Numbered from the stretch's first letter, positions 1 through 8,683 are shown. The stretch is DNA of 64,000 nt from Sediminibacillus terrae (GCF_009602435.1 NZ_VZDQ01000027.1:1-64000), one strand, 5' to 3'. The notes: a model not told the origin generated them from the sequence alone. Made by a program: numbers and translations.

Positions 1-137
1 TTCAAACGTGTGAAGTTCGTTGATGTCTTCCTTCTTATCTAGTTTTGAAGGTACACTTTTCTTAATTAATCACCAAGGAAGTTCTGTTAAGCCCGTTCAC
101 GTCCTGTGAACAACACAGAACGACCTGTATCCTGCAG
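1..137 (+). other. 23S-5S rRNA internal transcribed spacer
   Basis: This stretch lies directly before the 5S gene and carries the TCTAGTTTTGAAGG motif typical of Bacillus-group 23S-5S spacers. The 23S gene itself would end just left of the window. It marks the window start as the tail of an rRNA operon read rightwards. Confidence 0.75.
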
Positions 138-254
138 GCCTGGTGGCAATAGCGGAGAGGCCACACCTGTTCCCATGCCGAACACAGCAGTTAAGCTCTC
201 CAGCGCCCATGGTAGTTGGGGCTTTGCCCCTGCGAGAGTAGGACGCCGCCAGGC
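138..254 (+). rRNA. rrf: 5S ribosomal RNA
   Basis: A 117-nt stretch opens with GCCTGGTGG and closes with CCGCCAGGC, which pair as helix I. It contains the conserved CCCATGCCGAACACAG segment and the GCGAGAGTAGGACG loop. It is the last rRNA of the operon and is followed after 7 bases by tRNA-Asn, so the two are probably processed from one transcript. Confidence 0.97.
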
Positions 255-261
255 AGATTAT

Positions 262-336
262 TCCACCGTAGCTCAGTGGTAGAGCAATCGGCTGTTAACC
301 GATCGGTCGTAGGTTCGAATCCTACCGGTGGAGCCA
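262..336 (+). tRNA. tRNA-Asn (GTT)
   Basis: A full cloverleaf is visible: acceptor TCCACCG/CGGTGGA, anticodon loop CTGTTAA giving anticodon GTT, T-loop GGTTCGAATCC, and an encoded CCA. It lies 7 nt after 5S in the rRNA operon. Confidence 0.97.
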
Positions 337-339
337 TTT

Positions 340-412
340 GCTTCCATAGCTCAGTCGGTAGAGCGCTTCCATGGTAAGGAAGAGGTCGCCGGTTCAAGTC
401 CGGCTGGAAGCT
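340..412 (+). tRNA. tRNA-Thr (GGT)
   Basis: The acceptor GCTTCCA pairs with TGGAAGC. The anticodon loop ATGGTAA gives anticodon GGT. The CCA end is not encoded (the discriminator T is followed by CTTT). It is the last gene of the rRNA operon and is followed at once by a strong terminator. Confidence 0.96.
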
Positions 413-415
413 CTT

Positions 416-461
416 TTTTAAAAAACAGGTTTTCGCAAATTGCGAGAACCTGTTTTTTTAT
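416..461 (+). terminator. rRNA/tRNA operon terminator
   Basis: A long near-perfect hairpin (arms AACAGGTTTTCGCAA and TTGCGAGAACCTGTT) is followed by a run of T. It begins within 10 bases of tRNA-Thr and ends the rRNA operon. Confidence 0.93.
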
Positions 462-462
462 G

Positions 463-751
463 CGCTTGATGTTACAAATATGACTATATAGACTATTGTC
501 ACGCTTGAAAATGTAAAGCGGTTGAGTATATATACCTTCTTTCCTCACTCTCCTGCAAAAGACAGGGACTTTAACCATGACTAAATATTACAAAAACAGA
601 GTATAATTACCTTTTTTTGCTATACTATCTAGCCAAGCTTGGAAAGTTTTAGTAATATCGTTGTAACTTCTTTAGAATATTCTGAAAAGTAATGAAAATG
701 GAGGAGGTGAAAGAAAAGTAAGTCTAAAAAAATTGGAAAGGGGAAATTCCA
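463..751. other. intergenic region upstream of the protease
   Basis: An AT-rich non-coding stretch between the rRNA operon terminator and the protease gene. A TATAAT at 602-607 and a TATACT at 621-626 are -10-like, but neither has a convincing -35 at normal spacing, so no promoter is assigned. A GGAGG at 702-706 is too far upstream to serve the start at 752. Confidence 0.5.
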
Positions 752-3700
752 TTGAGGCCAAAAAGAGGAAAAATGAAATGGCTTAGCATTTCTTTGATCG
801 CTTTTTTGGTATTACAACTTTTCACTTACACCACCGCCTCGGCACAGAGCTCCTCAACAAGTCTTTCCATCAAAGATAACCTGCAAGTAAATAATAAAAT
901 CAGTAAGGATTTAACTGATTCCTTTCAAAAGTCGAAAGAAGTCACCTATCTGGTGAAAATGAAGGATCAGGCAGATACTGCTAAAGCAGCAAAAAATGCT
1001 GAGGCAGCTGCGCAAAAGAAAGATTCTTCTTTAACAACCTCCCAAATTAAACGAGTCAAAACATCCGCAGTTGTGACGGAATTAAAATCAACTGCTTTAG
1101 AGTCCCAACAGTCATTGAAAAAATATTTGGAGAGTGCAACCGAAAAAGGTAAAGTCTCTTCTTTTAATTCTTACTACATTGTCAACGCGATGGCGGTGAC
1201 AAGTAATGAAGCAATCATGAAGGAAATTGCTGCTATGCCGGAAGTAGAAAAGGTTCTCCCAAACAGGGTGAGAAAGCTGACTCCGGCTGTGCAAGAAACG
1301 GTAAAAGAAATGAAACTGGCGAAGGGTACAGATGCTACAGAATGGAATATTGATCGAGTAGGTGCCCCGGAAGTTTGGGAAGAAATGGGGATAGATGGAA
1401 GTGGCGTAGTCGTTGCAAATATTGACACTGGTGTCCAATGGGACCACCCAGCACTTCAAGCGCAGTATCGCGGCTTCGATGCTTCCAACCCTGATCAAAC
1501 AGATCATGAACTAAATTGGTTCGACGCTACAGCCGGAGAAGAAACTCCATATGACGATCAGGGCCATGGTACCCACACGATGGGAACAATGGTAGGTACG
1601 GATGAAGATGGCAGTAACCAGATAGGTGTTGCACCTGGTGCGAAGTGGATAGCGGTAAAAGCTTTCACTGCTGCAGGCGGTACGGATGCAGATTTACTGG
1701 AAGCGGGTGAATGGGTGCTTGCTCCTAAAGATGCTGACGGAACGCCTCATCCGGAAGCGGCTCCAGATGTAGTGAACAATTCCTGGGGAGGCGGACCAGG
1801 AATGGATGAATGGTATCGTCCAATGGTACAGAATTGGATAAGTGCCGGTCTGGTTCCGGTATTTTCGGCAGGAAACGACGGACCTGGTGATGGAACCATC
1901 GCCGCACCGGCGAATTACCCAGAGGTCATCGCGGTAGCTGCTACCGATTCGAGCGATGGATTGGCCAGCTTTTCTTCTCGAGGGCCTTCTCCATACGACG
2001 GTGAAATAAAACCGGACATTGCTGCTCCTGGTGTGAACATTCGCTCCTCTGTACCGGGAAGCAACTACGAGAGTGGCTGGAATGGTACTTCGATGGCAGG
2101 ACCACACGTTGCGGCTACTGCCGCCCTGTTGCTACAGGCGGATAGTTCCCTGTCGGTAGAAGATGTAAAGGATATACTGATGGAAACAGCAGATACAACT
2201 ACGAACAGCCAATATCCGGAAGATCCTAATGAAGGATTCGGTCACGGAATTGTCAATGCATTCAATGCAGTTTCCGCAGTGGTGAGCGGAGTGGGTGAAA
2301 TCACCGGGAATGTATACAAGGAAGGGGACGATAGCGAAGAGCCTGCCATTGAACATGTAGCCCCGGAAGATACTTATGAAGGTGTACCGCTCTCCCTTTC
2401 TGCCCAAGTCCAAGATAATGTCAGCGTTGATACGGTTGAACTGCAGTACCGTCTCGACGGGGGTGACTGGGAAACAATCACTGCAGAATTAGTCCAAGGT
2501 GATTTCACTGAAGGTACTTACCAGGCTGTGATTCCAGGTGAAGCTGTCGCAGGCGACACACTGGAATACAAATGGAAAGCAGTGGACTTTGGCGAAAATG
2601 AAGTGGAAACAAACGTGTATCAAATTTCTATTAAAGAAGCAATTTCTGCAGGGTACGAAGAGGACTTTGAAGCAAACCCGGTAGGCTGGTTGTCATTTGG
2701 GGAAAACAACACTTGGCAGTGGGGTGTGCCGGAATCCGGGCCAGAAGAAGCTGCGTCAGGAGAAAAAGTCTATGGGACAAACCTGGCGGGAGATTATGAC
2801 AGTGATGCAAACATGACCCTGGTTATGCCGCCAGTGGAAGTGCCTGAAGGGGATACTTTCCTACAATTCAAATCATGGTTTAACTTAGAAAATAACTATG
2901 ATTACGGTCATATAGTGGTTTCTACTGACATGGAAAACTGGGATCAGTTACAAGAATTTAACGGAACAACGGATGGGTGGACGGATGCAGAAGTTGACCT
3001 TTCCGATTATGCCGGACAGAATGTGTTTGTCGGATTTCACGTTGATACCGATTCAAGCGTAGTGCGTGAAGGATGGTATATAGACGATGTAGCATTAACT
3101 GATCAGGCAGATGGTTCAACTGCCTCCCTTCATAAGAACACGACGAAAAAAGCAAAAGCAGCTACGCAGGATAAGAAATCTGCTGACAAAAAAGTAGAAA
3201 AGAAAAAGAAGGTCAATCCTAAAAAATTAACACCTTCTAAGCTGAAAGAAGTGACTGCACCCCAGCTGGCAAAAGGGGAAATCGACGATCAGTATCAACC
3301 AAACCTCTTGCCATTGGATGCCACAGTCACTGTGCTTGAAACGGATCGTTCCGTAGACACGAACCCTGCTGATGGAAGCTTCCGCTTACTTCATGGTGCG
3401 GGAGAGTACACTCTACAAGCAGACGCGTACGGGTTCTATGCCGAGGAGCAGGCTGTTGATGTTCCGGAAGAAGGCTCAGTAGAAGCCAATTTCACGTTGA
3501 ATCCGATCCCGACTGGTACGGTTTCCGGCCAAGTGATCAATGAAGAAACTGGGGAACCGATTGAAGGAGCTACCTTGATGCTTGTCGAGGACGCAGCAGT
3601 CGATCCTGTGGAAACAGGGGAAGATGGATCTTACTCCATCGAAGCATATGAAGGAGATTATACTCTTCGTGTGATGGCTCCGGAATTTCACGCTAAAGAA

Positions 3701-5092
3701 GTTTCTGTTTCCATTGAAGCGGATGAAACGGTCGAACTGACAATCGAAATGGACCCATTCATTGGGTACCCGGGAGAAATCGGTTACGATGATGGAACAG
3801 CAGAGAATGCACGTGCATTTTATGATGCGGGCAACGGCTGGGCTGTGAAAATGTCTCTTGCAGAAGGGCAGGAATCAGCCATGGTTACAGGTGGTCTTTT
3901 CCGTTTCTGGACAGAAGATTGGCCAGTACCTGGCGGAGAGGAATTCCAAGTAGCTGTCTACGATGCCAGCGGACCGGATGGGGCACCAGGTGAAAAACTT
4001 GGCGGACCATACGATGCAACTGCTTTGCGGAACGGCGAGTGGACGCGTGTCGACCTGGCTGATAAAGGAATTTCTGTATCCGGAGATTTCTATATGGTTT
4101 ATATTCAAAGTCAACCAAATCCAAACACTCCAGGACTAGGTACTGATGAAGATGGAGAAAACGCCGGAAGAAGCTGGCAATTGGTTGACGGTGGCTGGAG
4201 TCAAACACCAGAGGCCGAAGGGAATTACATGATCCGGGCCTTGGTGAGCTATGCAGCTGAAGCACCAGTTATTGAATCGCCATCAGATAACAGTTATACC
4301 AAGGAAGAAGTTGTTACGGTTACTGGAAGCGCGGCACCATCTACAACCCTGACTGTTTACAATAACGAAGAAGAAGCAGCGGTGACAGAAGTCAGTGAAG
4401 CTGGTGAATTTTCGGTCGATGTTACACTTGAACCAGGGGCTAATTCCCTGACAGCTGTTTCTTCTACCGATAACGGTTCCACTGACCCTTCTGACCCGGT
4501 TGTCATAACACTCGACCAACAGAAGCCTGAGCTTACTATCACTTCTCCGGAAGATGGAGAAAAAACGAATAAAGAGGTAGTGAAGGTTACTGGCGAGGTT
4601 GAAGAAGACAATCTTGATAAAGTGGTAGTGAACGGTCAGAAAGCAGACGTTGATGAAAATGGAGCGTTTTCTAAGCGTATTCTTCTGGATGATGGTGAGA
4701 ACGAAATTAAAGTCCGGGCTGTTGACAAAGCCGGTAATGTCCGTGTCAAAACCGTCACCATTGACGCGAAACTGACTGCGCCGGAAATCACCAATGTTTT
4801 ACCAGAAGAGGATGTCCAACTTCAAGCAGGCGAATCAGTGAAAATCGAGTTTGATTCAGAAGCGGATTTGGATGCAACATTCTATATCAAAATGCCTTTA
4901 ACCAATTTATCCAACAACGCTACCGAGCTGCCGATGACTGAAACCGAAGATGGACATTATGTTGGTTACTGGACAGCTACTTCCAATTTGGTAGCGGAAG
5001 GAGCGGAAATTGTGGTGAAAATAAGTGATGATTACGGTAATACAACCGAGGCAGCAGCCGAAGGGAAATTGTTTATTAACACGGAAGACTAA
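752..5092 (+). CDS. bpr: Bacillopeptidase F-like secreted S8 serine protease
   Basis: This is a secreted subtilisin-family endopeptidase of 1446 residues, close to the about 1430 of Bacillus subtilis Bpr. It has a signal peptide (residues 8-31), an I9-type propeptide (about 60-175), and a catalytic domain with Asp225 (in ANIDTG), His272 (in GHGTH) and Ser447 (in NGTSMAGP). Beyond about residue 520 come a jelly-roll/MAM-like module ending in YIDDVAL, a lysine-rich linker (about 795-840), two carboxypeptidase-regulatory-like beta domains (about 860-1010) and bacterial Ig-like modules to the C-terminus. Most extracellular modules are strongly acidic. No LPXTG or S-layer anchor is seen, so it is probably released. 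The TTG at 752 follows GGAAAGGGG; an ATG at 773 behind AGAGGA is an equally good start. It stands alone between tRNA genes. Confidence 0.88.
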   Translation: MRPKRGKMKWLSISLIAFLVLQLFTYTTASAQSSSTSLSIKDNLQVNNKISKDLTDSFQKSKEVTYLVKMKDQADTAKAAKNAEAAAQKKDSSLTTSQIKRVKTSAVVTELKSTALESQQSLKKYLESATEKGKVSSFNSYYIVNAMAVTSNEAIMKEIAAMPEVEKVLPNRVRKLTPAVQETVKEMKLAKGTDATEWNIDRVGAPEVWEEMGIDGSGVVVANIDTGVQWDHPALQAQYRGFDASNPDQTDHELNWFDATAGEETPYDDQGHGTHTMGTMVGTDEDGSNQIGVAPGAKWIAVKAFTAAGGTDADLLEAGEWVLAPKDADGTPHPEAAPDVVNNSWGGGPGMDEWYRPMVQNWISAGLVPVFSAGNDGPGDGTIAAPANYPEVIAVAATDSSDGLASFSSRGPSPYDGEIKPDIAAPGVNIRSSVPGSNYESGWNGTSMAGPHVAATAALLLQADSSLSVEDVKDILMETADTTTNSQYPEDPNEGFGHGIVNAFNAVSAVVSGVGEITGNVYKEGDDSEEPAIEHVAPEDTYEGVPLSLSAQVQDNVSVDTVELQYRLDGGDWETITAELVQGDFTEGTYQAVIPGEAVAGDTLEYKWKAVDFGENEVETNVYQISIKEAISAGYEEDFEANPVGWLSFGENNTWQWGVPESGPEEAASGEKVYGTNLAGDYDSDANMTLVMPPVEVPEGDTFLQFKSWFNLENNYDYGHIVVSTDMENWDQLQEFNGTTDGWTDAEVDLSDYAGQNVFVGFHVDTDSSVVREGWYIDDVALTDQADGSTASLHKNTTKKAKAATQDKKSADKKVEKKKKVNPKKLTPSKLKEVTAPQLAKGEIDDQYQPNLLPLDATVTVLETDRSVDTNPADGSFRLLHGAGEYTLQADAYGFYAEEQAVDVPEEGSVEANFTLNPIPTGTVSGQVINEETGEPIEGATLMLVEDAAVDPVETGEDGSYSIEAYEGDYTLRVMAPEFHAKEVSVSIEADETVELTIEMDPFIGYPGEIGYDDGTAENARAFYDAGNGWAVKMSLAEGQESAMVTGGLFRFWTEDWPVPGGEEFQVAVYDASGPDGAPGEKLGGPYDATALRNGEWTRVDLADKGISVSGDFYMVYIQSQPNPNTPGLGTDEDGENAGRSWQLVDGGWSQTPEAEGNYMIRALVSYAAEAPVIESPSDNSYTKEEVVTVTGSAAPSTTLTVYNNEEEAAVTEVSEAGEFSVDVTLEPGANSLTAVSSTDNGSTDPSDPVVITLDQQKPELTITSPEDGEKTNKEVVKVTGEVEEDNLDKVVVNGQKADVDENGAFSKRILLDDGENEIKVRAVDKAGNVRVKTVTIDAKLTAPEITNVLPEEDVQLQAGESVKIEFDSEADLDATFYIKMPLTNLSNNATELPMTETEDGHYVGYWTATSNLVAEGAEIVVKISDDYGNTTEAAAEGKLFINTED

Positions 5093-5129
5093 GCTTTTTA
5101 CCTCCCCCTATATTATATAAATGGATTGG

Positions 5130-5165
5130 CCCCTTGGTGCCGTTTCACCAAGGGGTTGTTTTTAT
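5130..5165 (+). terminator. terminator after the protease gene
   Basis: The hairpin CCCCTTGGTG/CACCAAGGGG is followed by TTGTTTTTA, 38 bases after the stop codon. Confidence 0.9.
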
Positions 5166-5292
5166 GGAAGAACGGCAAAGTTTTTGCGGAAAAATGCTTG
5201 TCAAAATCCACAATACCTATTATAATCATATTCGTGCTTAGAAACAGGAACGGCGTTTGTTAGAGGAGAAAATAAAATATAAAAATTTACTC

Positions 5293-5322
5293 TTTACAAA
5301 CACCACCTATTTGAGTTATAAT
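5293..5322 (+). promoter_or_regulatory. tRNA cluster promoter (sigma-A)
   Basis: TTTACA at 5293-5298 and TATAAT at 5317-5322 are separated by 18 bp and lie 33 bp before tRNA-Glu. This is the only strong promoter seen ahead of the nine-tRNA cluster. Confidence 0.8.
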
Positions 5323-5354
5323 AGTATCTGTCAGTTTGAAAGATAGACAATACT

Positions 5355-5429
5355 GGCCCGTTGGTCAAGTGGTTAAGACACCGCCCTTTCACGGCGGTAA
5401 CACGGGTTCGAATCCCGTACGGGTCACCA
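5355..5429 (+). tRNA. tRNA-Glu (TTC)
   Basis: The acceptor GGCCCGT pairs with ACGGGTC, the anticodon loop CTTTCAC gives TTC, the T-arm is GGGTTCGAATCCC and CCA is encoded. First gene of the nine-tRNA cluster. Confidence 0.97.
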
Positions 5430-5445
5430 TATGTTTTAGTTAGTT

Positions 5446-5521
5446 GGAGGATTAGCTCAGCTGGGAGAGCACCTGCCTTACAAGCAGGGGGTCGCAGGTT
5501 CGAGCCCTGCATCCTCCACCA
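5446..5521 (+). tRNA. tRNA-Val (TAC)
   Basis: The acceptor GGAGGAT pairs with ATCCTCC, the anticodon loop CTTACAA gives TAC, and CCA is encoded. Confidence 0.97.
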
Positions 5522-5524
5522 TTT

Positions 5525-5600
<76 letters not shown>

Positions 5601-5663
5601 TCTTTTTAATTGTATAACCTGCATTCCGAAGATTATAATAGGGGTACAGGTCCATTAATACAT

Positions 5664-5746
5664 GGAGGGATAGCGAAGTTGGCCAAACGCGGCGGACTGT
5701 AAATCCGCTCCCATCGGGTTCGTAGGTTCGAGTCCTACTCCCTCCA
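5664..5746 (+). tRNA. tRNA-Tyr (GTA)
   Basis: The acceptor GGAGGGA pairs with TCCCTCC, the anticodon loop CTGTAAA gives GTA, and a long variable arm marks it as class II. The CCA is not encoded; TCA follows the discriminator A. Confidence 0.96.
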
Positions 5747-5807
5747 TCATTTAAAAACATATAAAAACGATTTAAGTGCGAGCAGCTGGCACTGCTTTTG
5801 TTTTTAT

Positions 5808-5882
5808 TGGGCTATAGCCAAGCGGTAAGGCATCGGGTTTTGATCCCGTGATTCGCTGGTTCGAATCCAGCTAGCCCAGCCA
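5808..5882 (+). tRNA. tRNA-Gln (TTG)
   Basis: The acceptor TGGGCTA pairs with TAGCCCA, the anticodon loop TTTTGAT gives TTG, and CCA is encoded. Confidence 0.97.
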
Positions 5883-5916
5883 TTTCTTTTATAAGTAAGA
5901 TGATTGGATTTATTGT

Positions 5917-5989
5917 GAGCCATTAGCTCAGTTGGTAGAGCATCTGACTTTTAATCAGAGGGTCGGAGGTTCGAATCCTCCATGGCTCA
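5917..5989 (+). tRNA. tRNA-Lys (TTT)
   Basis: The acceptor GAGCCAT pairs with ATGGCTC, and the anticodon loop CTTTTAA gives TTT. The CCA is not encoded (TCA follows). Its last 17 bases are repeated twice downstream as part of a 105-bp tandem unit. Confidence 0.97.
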
Positions 5990-6200
5990 TCAAGGAAGTT
6001 GTGGTCGGATTCTCACCTACGGTTCCCCTTGCTTTCGATTTACAACAAAAGGATGCAAGGACTAGCCTGCGGCGTCGGAATCCTCCATGGCTCATCAAGG
6101 AAGTTGTGGTCGGATTCTCACCTACGGTTCCCCTTGCTTTCGGTTTACAACAAAAGGATGCAAGGACTAGCCTGCGGCGTCGGAATCCTCCATGGCTCAT
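5973..6200 (+). repeat. 105-bp tandem duplication carrying the tRNA-Lys 3' end
   Basis: Two 105-bp units (5973-6077 and 6078-6182) differ by a single A/G change (the AT or GT of CTTTCGRTTT), and an 18-base third start follows (6183-6200). Each unit opens with the T-arm/acceptor 3' part of tRNA-Lys, GAATCCTCCATGGCTCAT. The first belongs to the intact gene; the other two lack the rest of the tRNA. The rest of the unit has no coding sense I can recognise. Confidence 0.95.
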
Positions 6201-6271
6201 TGTTTAACTTAAGATGGACAGGGCTGTTTTCAGTGTTCTCCATGTCTTTCTCGTTGTTGCCATTAAAATTT

Positions 6272-6356
6272 GCGGATGTGGCGGAATTGGCAGACGCGCT
6301 AGAATCAGGCTCTAGTGTCTTCGGACGTGGGGGTTCAAGTCCCTCCATCCGCACCA
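6272..6356 (+). tRNA. tRNA-Leu (CAG)
   Basis: The acceptor GCGGATG pairs with CATCCGC. The anticodon stem CTAGA/TCTAG encloses the loop ATCAGGC, giving CAG. A long variable arm and an encoded CCA are present. Confidence 0.96.
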
Positions 6357-6359
6357 TAT

Positions 6360-6434
6360 GCGGAAGTAGTTCAGTGGTAGAACACCACCTTGCCAAGGTG
6401 GGGGTCGCGGGTTCGAATCCCGTCTTCCGCTCCA
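6360..6434 (+). tRNA. tRNA-Gly (GCC)
   Basis: The acceptor GCGGAAG pairs with CTTCCGC, the anticodon loop TTGCCAA gives GCC, and CCA is encoded. Confidence 0.97.
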
Positions 6435-6438
6435 ATAT

Positions 6439-6511
6439 GGGGCCTTAGCTCAGCTGGGAGAGCGCCTGCTTTGCACGCAGGAGGTCAGCGGTTCGATCCC
6501 GCTAGGCTCCA
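6439..6511 (+). tRNA. tRNA-Ala (TGC)
   Basis: The acceptor GGGGCCT pairs with AGGCTCC (one G-T wobble), the anticodon loop TTTGCAC gives TGC, and CCA is not encoded. Last gene of the cluster. Confidence 0.96.
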
Positions 6512-6519
6512 CTTCTAAT

Positions 6520-6561
6520 AAAGGGTAAAATTACTGTTGACAGTAGTTTTACCCTTTTTAT
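6520..6561 (+). terminator. tRNA cluster terminator
   Basis: The hairpin AAAGGGTAAAA...TTTTACCCTTT has an inner ACTGTTGACAGT stem and ends in a T-run, beginning 9 bases after tRNA-Ala. Confidence 0.92.
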
Positions 6562-6583
6562 GTGGAATGAAATAGGGTGTGTG

Positions 6584-6618
6584 TCTGGCTTCAGCGTCTC
6601 CCGCTCGAGGTCTTAAGT
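6584..6618. repeat. short dispersed repeat, copy 1
   Basis: The stretch centred on TCAGCGTCTCCCGCTCGAGG and ending in TCTTAAGTC matches 30741-30779 (CCAGCGCCTAC, GGAGGTCTTAAGCTT). Both are intergenic. Sequences of this type are, as I recall, dispersed in Bacillaceae intergenic regions; that is memory, not a search. Confidence 0.5.
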
Positions 6619-6799
6619 CAATCCTTTATGTGGGCAGGAATATCAATCTGCCACTTCCGTATATATATACAATTTTTTGTCCGGTTGAGTCATTCCTGCA
6701 CTTTTGACTAAAATGAAGATAGGAAGTAACGAACTTTGAAAAAATGAAAGCGGATCCTTGGAGTTATAAAGGGATGATAAATCGGGAGGAGGCAACATT

Positions 6800-7705
6800 G
6801 TGGTTAATAAGAAAGTATCGATTATAGGTGTTCCGATGGATTTAGGACAGAACAGACGTGGGGTCGATATGGGACCGAGCGCGATTCGCTATGCCGGTGT
6901 GTTGGAAACTCTGGAGGCGTTGAATTTTCAAATCGAAGACTTGGGGGATATTAAAATTTCCCGTCCGAGTCGGGGGGCGGAACAGCTGCAAGACAACTTG
7001 CGCAATTTAGGCCAAGTTGCCGAAGGGAATGAGTTGCTTGCCAAGCAGGTGGATGAAGTGATAACTGCCGGAAGGTTTCCCCTCGTGTTAGGCGGAGATC
7101 ATAGCATTGCTATCGGAAGTTTGGCTGGGATAGCCAAGCATTACGAAAACCTTGGGGTGATATGGTACGATGCTCACGGAGACCTTAACACGGCGGACAC
7201 ATCGCCTTCCGGGAATATACACGGCATGCCATTGGCGGTGAATCTTGGACTGGGACACGAGCGACTGACCAATATACTAGGTTATCAGCCAAAAATAAAA
7301 CCGGAAAACATTGTCCTCATCGGAGCGCGTTCTTTGGATGAAGGGGAAAAAGAGCTTATCCGTGAAAAAGGCATTAAGGTATATACAATGCATGAAGTGG
7401 ATCGGATGGGAATGTCTGCGGTGATAACGGAAGTCATCGATTATTTAAAGGATCGAACCGACGGCGTGCATCTAAGCCTTGATTTGGATGGACTCGATCC
7501 GGGAGATGCACCGGGAGTGGGTACTCCGGTAATCGGGGGTCTGAGTTACCGGGAGAGCCATCTGGCTATGGAAATGCTGGCGGAAACAGACATGGTCACT
7601 TCTGCGGAGTTCGTGGAAGTAAATCCTATATTGGATGAAAAAAATAAAACAGCTGTAATAGCTGTGGGATTAATGGGTTCTTTATTTGGAGAAAAATTAA
7701 AGTAG
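6800..7705 (+). CDS. rocF: Arginase
   Basis: This enzyme hydrolyses L-arginine to ornithine and urea in the cytosol, the first step of arginine catabolism. The 301 residues match the family length. The manganese-binding motifs are complete: GGDHS with His101, DAHGD with Asp124, His126 and Asp128, and SLDLDGLDP with Asp228 and Asp230. The GTG start at 6800 follows GGGAGGAGG. The gene is monocistronic, with its own terminator and a convergent Spo0E-like gene after it. I found no clear -12/-24 sigma-L site in the 240 bases upstream, so control may differ from the B. subtilis roc operon. Confidence 0.95.
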   Translation: MVNKKVSIIGVPMDLGQNRRGVDMGPSAIRYAGVLETLEALNFQIEDLGDIKISRPSRGAEQLQDNLRNLGQVAEGNELLAKQVDEVITAGRFPLVLGGDHSIAIGSLAGIAKHYENLGVIWYDAHGDLNTADTSPSGNIHGMPLAVNLGLGHERLTNILGYQPKIKPENIVLIGARSLDEGEKELIREKGIKVYTMHEVDRMGMSAVITEVIDYLKDRTDGVHLSLDLDGLDPGDAPGVGTPVIGGLSYRESHLAMEMLAETDMVTSAEFVEVNPILDEKNKTAVIAVGLMGSLFGEKLK

Positions 7706-7717
7706 TTTTATGGTGTG

Positions 7718-7747
7718 GCCCTTGCTGAAAAGCGGGGGTTTTTTGTT
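7718..7747 (+). terminator. rocF terminator
   Basis: The hairpin CCCTTGCT/AGCGGGG (two G-T pairs) is followed by TTTTTTG, just after rocF and facing the convergent Spo0E-like gene. Confidence 0.75.
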
Positions 7748-7752
7748 TTCGA

Positions 7753-7902
7753 TTATGCTTTATCGTATTCATTCAGCCAGTAATCGAGCCGGGTACTGGC
7801 CGAGACTACTGCATCGGAGGTAAGTTCTTTTTTGTGAGACAGTTCTAGCATTTCCTTGCGGCAAGCTTCAATTTTTTCCAACAAATACAATTTAATATCC
7901 AT
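7753..7902 (-). CDS. Spo0E-like aspartyl-phosphate phosphatase
   Basis: A 49-residue protein with the Spo0E-family pattern: an N-terminal helix, then SxxLDYWLNEY near the C-terminus. Members remove phosphate from Spo0A~P and delay sporulation; which response regulator this one acts on is not shown by the sequence. The start is set at the ATG at 7902 because GGGAGGAAGG lies directly upstream; a longer reading from 7968 has no ribosome-binding site. It converges on rocF. Confidence 0.82.
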   Translation of the reverse strand: MDIKLYLLEKIEACRKEMLELSHKKELTSDAVVSASTRLDYWLNEYDKA

Positions 7903-8039
7903 ACCTTCCTCCCAAACTGATATAATATAGTTGTTAATATTTACCCGGTTTAATAGACCTATAAACATAAATTTTTACTATTTTTTCGGTGGAACGAAAA
8001 TGTTCCTGCTTTTGTTTGTTCAAAAAACAGCAAAAAAAT

Positions 8040-8068
8040 TGAAACCTCAAACCATCGTCACTCGTATA
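8040..8068 (+). promoter_or_regulatory. sigma-W autoregulatory promoter
   Basis: TGAAAC at 8040-8045 and CGTATA at 8063-8068 are separated by 17 bp. This matches the sigma-W consensus (TGAAAC, N16-17, CGTA) and lies 36 bp before the sigW start codon, so SigW probably drives its own operon as in B. subtilis. Confidence 0.9.
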
Positions 8069-8103
8069 GGTAGTGACCGCAAATGCAGCGGAGGTATTTT
8101 TAA

Positions 8104-8667
8104 ATGGATCTGATGATAAAGCAAAAAATAAAGCAAGTGAAAAAAGGAGATCAATCTGCATTTGAGGATGTTGTTTCCTTTTATCAGAACAAAGTGTACC
8201 AAATATGTTACCGGATGTTGGGTAATAGTCATGAAGCAGAAGATATAGCTCAAGAAGCTTTTATTCGCGCCTATGTAAATATCCATACCTTCGATGAACG
8301 TCGCAAATTTTCTACATGGTTGTATCGAATTGCAACCAACTTGTCCATTGACAGGATCCGTAAGAAAAAACCTGATTACTTTCTGGATGCAGAAGTAAAA
8401 GGGACCGATGGATTGGATATGTATTCGCAATTGCCCGCAGAACAAGCATTGCCCGAGGAAGAAGTGGAAAGCCTGGAACTGCAGAGTTACATTCAACAGG
8501 AAATCATGGCACTTCCGCCCAAATACCGGGGAGTGATTGCCTTGAGGTATCTCGATGAATTGTCTTTACAAGAAATAAGTGAGATATTGGATATACCGAT
8601 GGGTACAGTGAAAACACGGATTCATCGAGGCAGGGAGACCCTGAGGAAACGGCTTCGCCACGTGTAA
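8104..8667 (+). CDS. sigW: ECF sigma factor SigW
   Basis: An extracytoplasmic-function sigma factor of 187 residues with sigma region 2 (about 25-90, including the EDIAQEAFIRAY stretch) and region 4 (about 125-180, with the LQEISEILDIPMGTVKTR helix-turn-helix). SigW directs RNA polymerase to genes protecting against cell-wall antibiotics and membrane stress. The identity rests on its own sigma-W promoter, the adjoining RsiW-type anti-sigma gene and the following cdaA-cdaR-glmM-glmS block, which is the B. subtilis arrangement. The ATG at 8104 follows GGAGG. rsiW starts 16 bases downstream. Confidence 0.95.
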   Translation: MDLMIKQKIKQVKKGDQSAFEDVVSFYQNKVYQICYRMLGNSHEAEDIAQEAFIRAYVNIHTFDERRKFSTWLYRIATNLSIDRIRKKKPDYFLDAEVKGTDGLDMYSQLPAEQALPEEEVESLELQSYIQQEIMALPPKYRGVIALRYLDELSLQEISEILDIPMGTVKTRIHRGRETLRKRLRHV

Positions 8668-8683
8668 AGGAGTGTGAATACAA

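Noticed and set aside
5932-6448. Overlapping frames across the tRNA cluster on both strands
   Set aside because: They read through tRNA genes and the 105-bp repeat; their repeated peptides only reflect the tandem DNA repeat.
6561-6799. Sigma-L (-12/-24) promoter for rocF
   Set aside because: No TGGCAC-N5-TTGCA-like site was found; a TTGACT at 6704 lacks a good -10.
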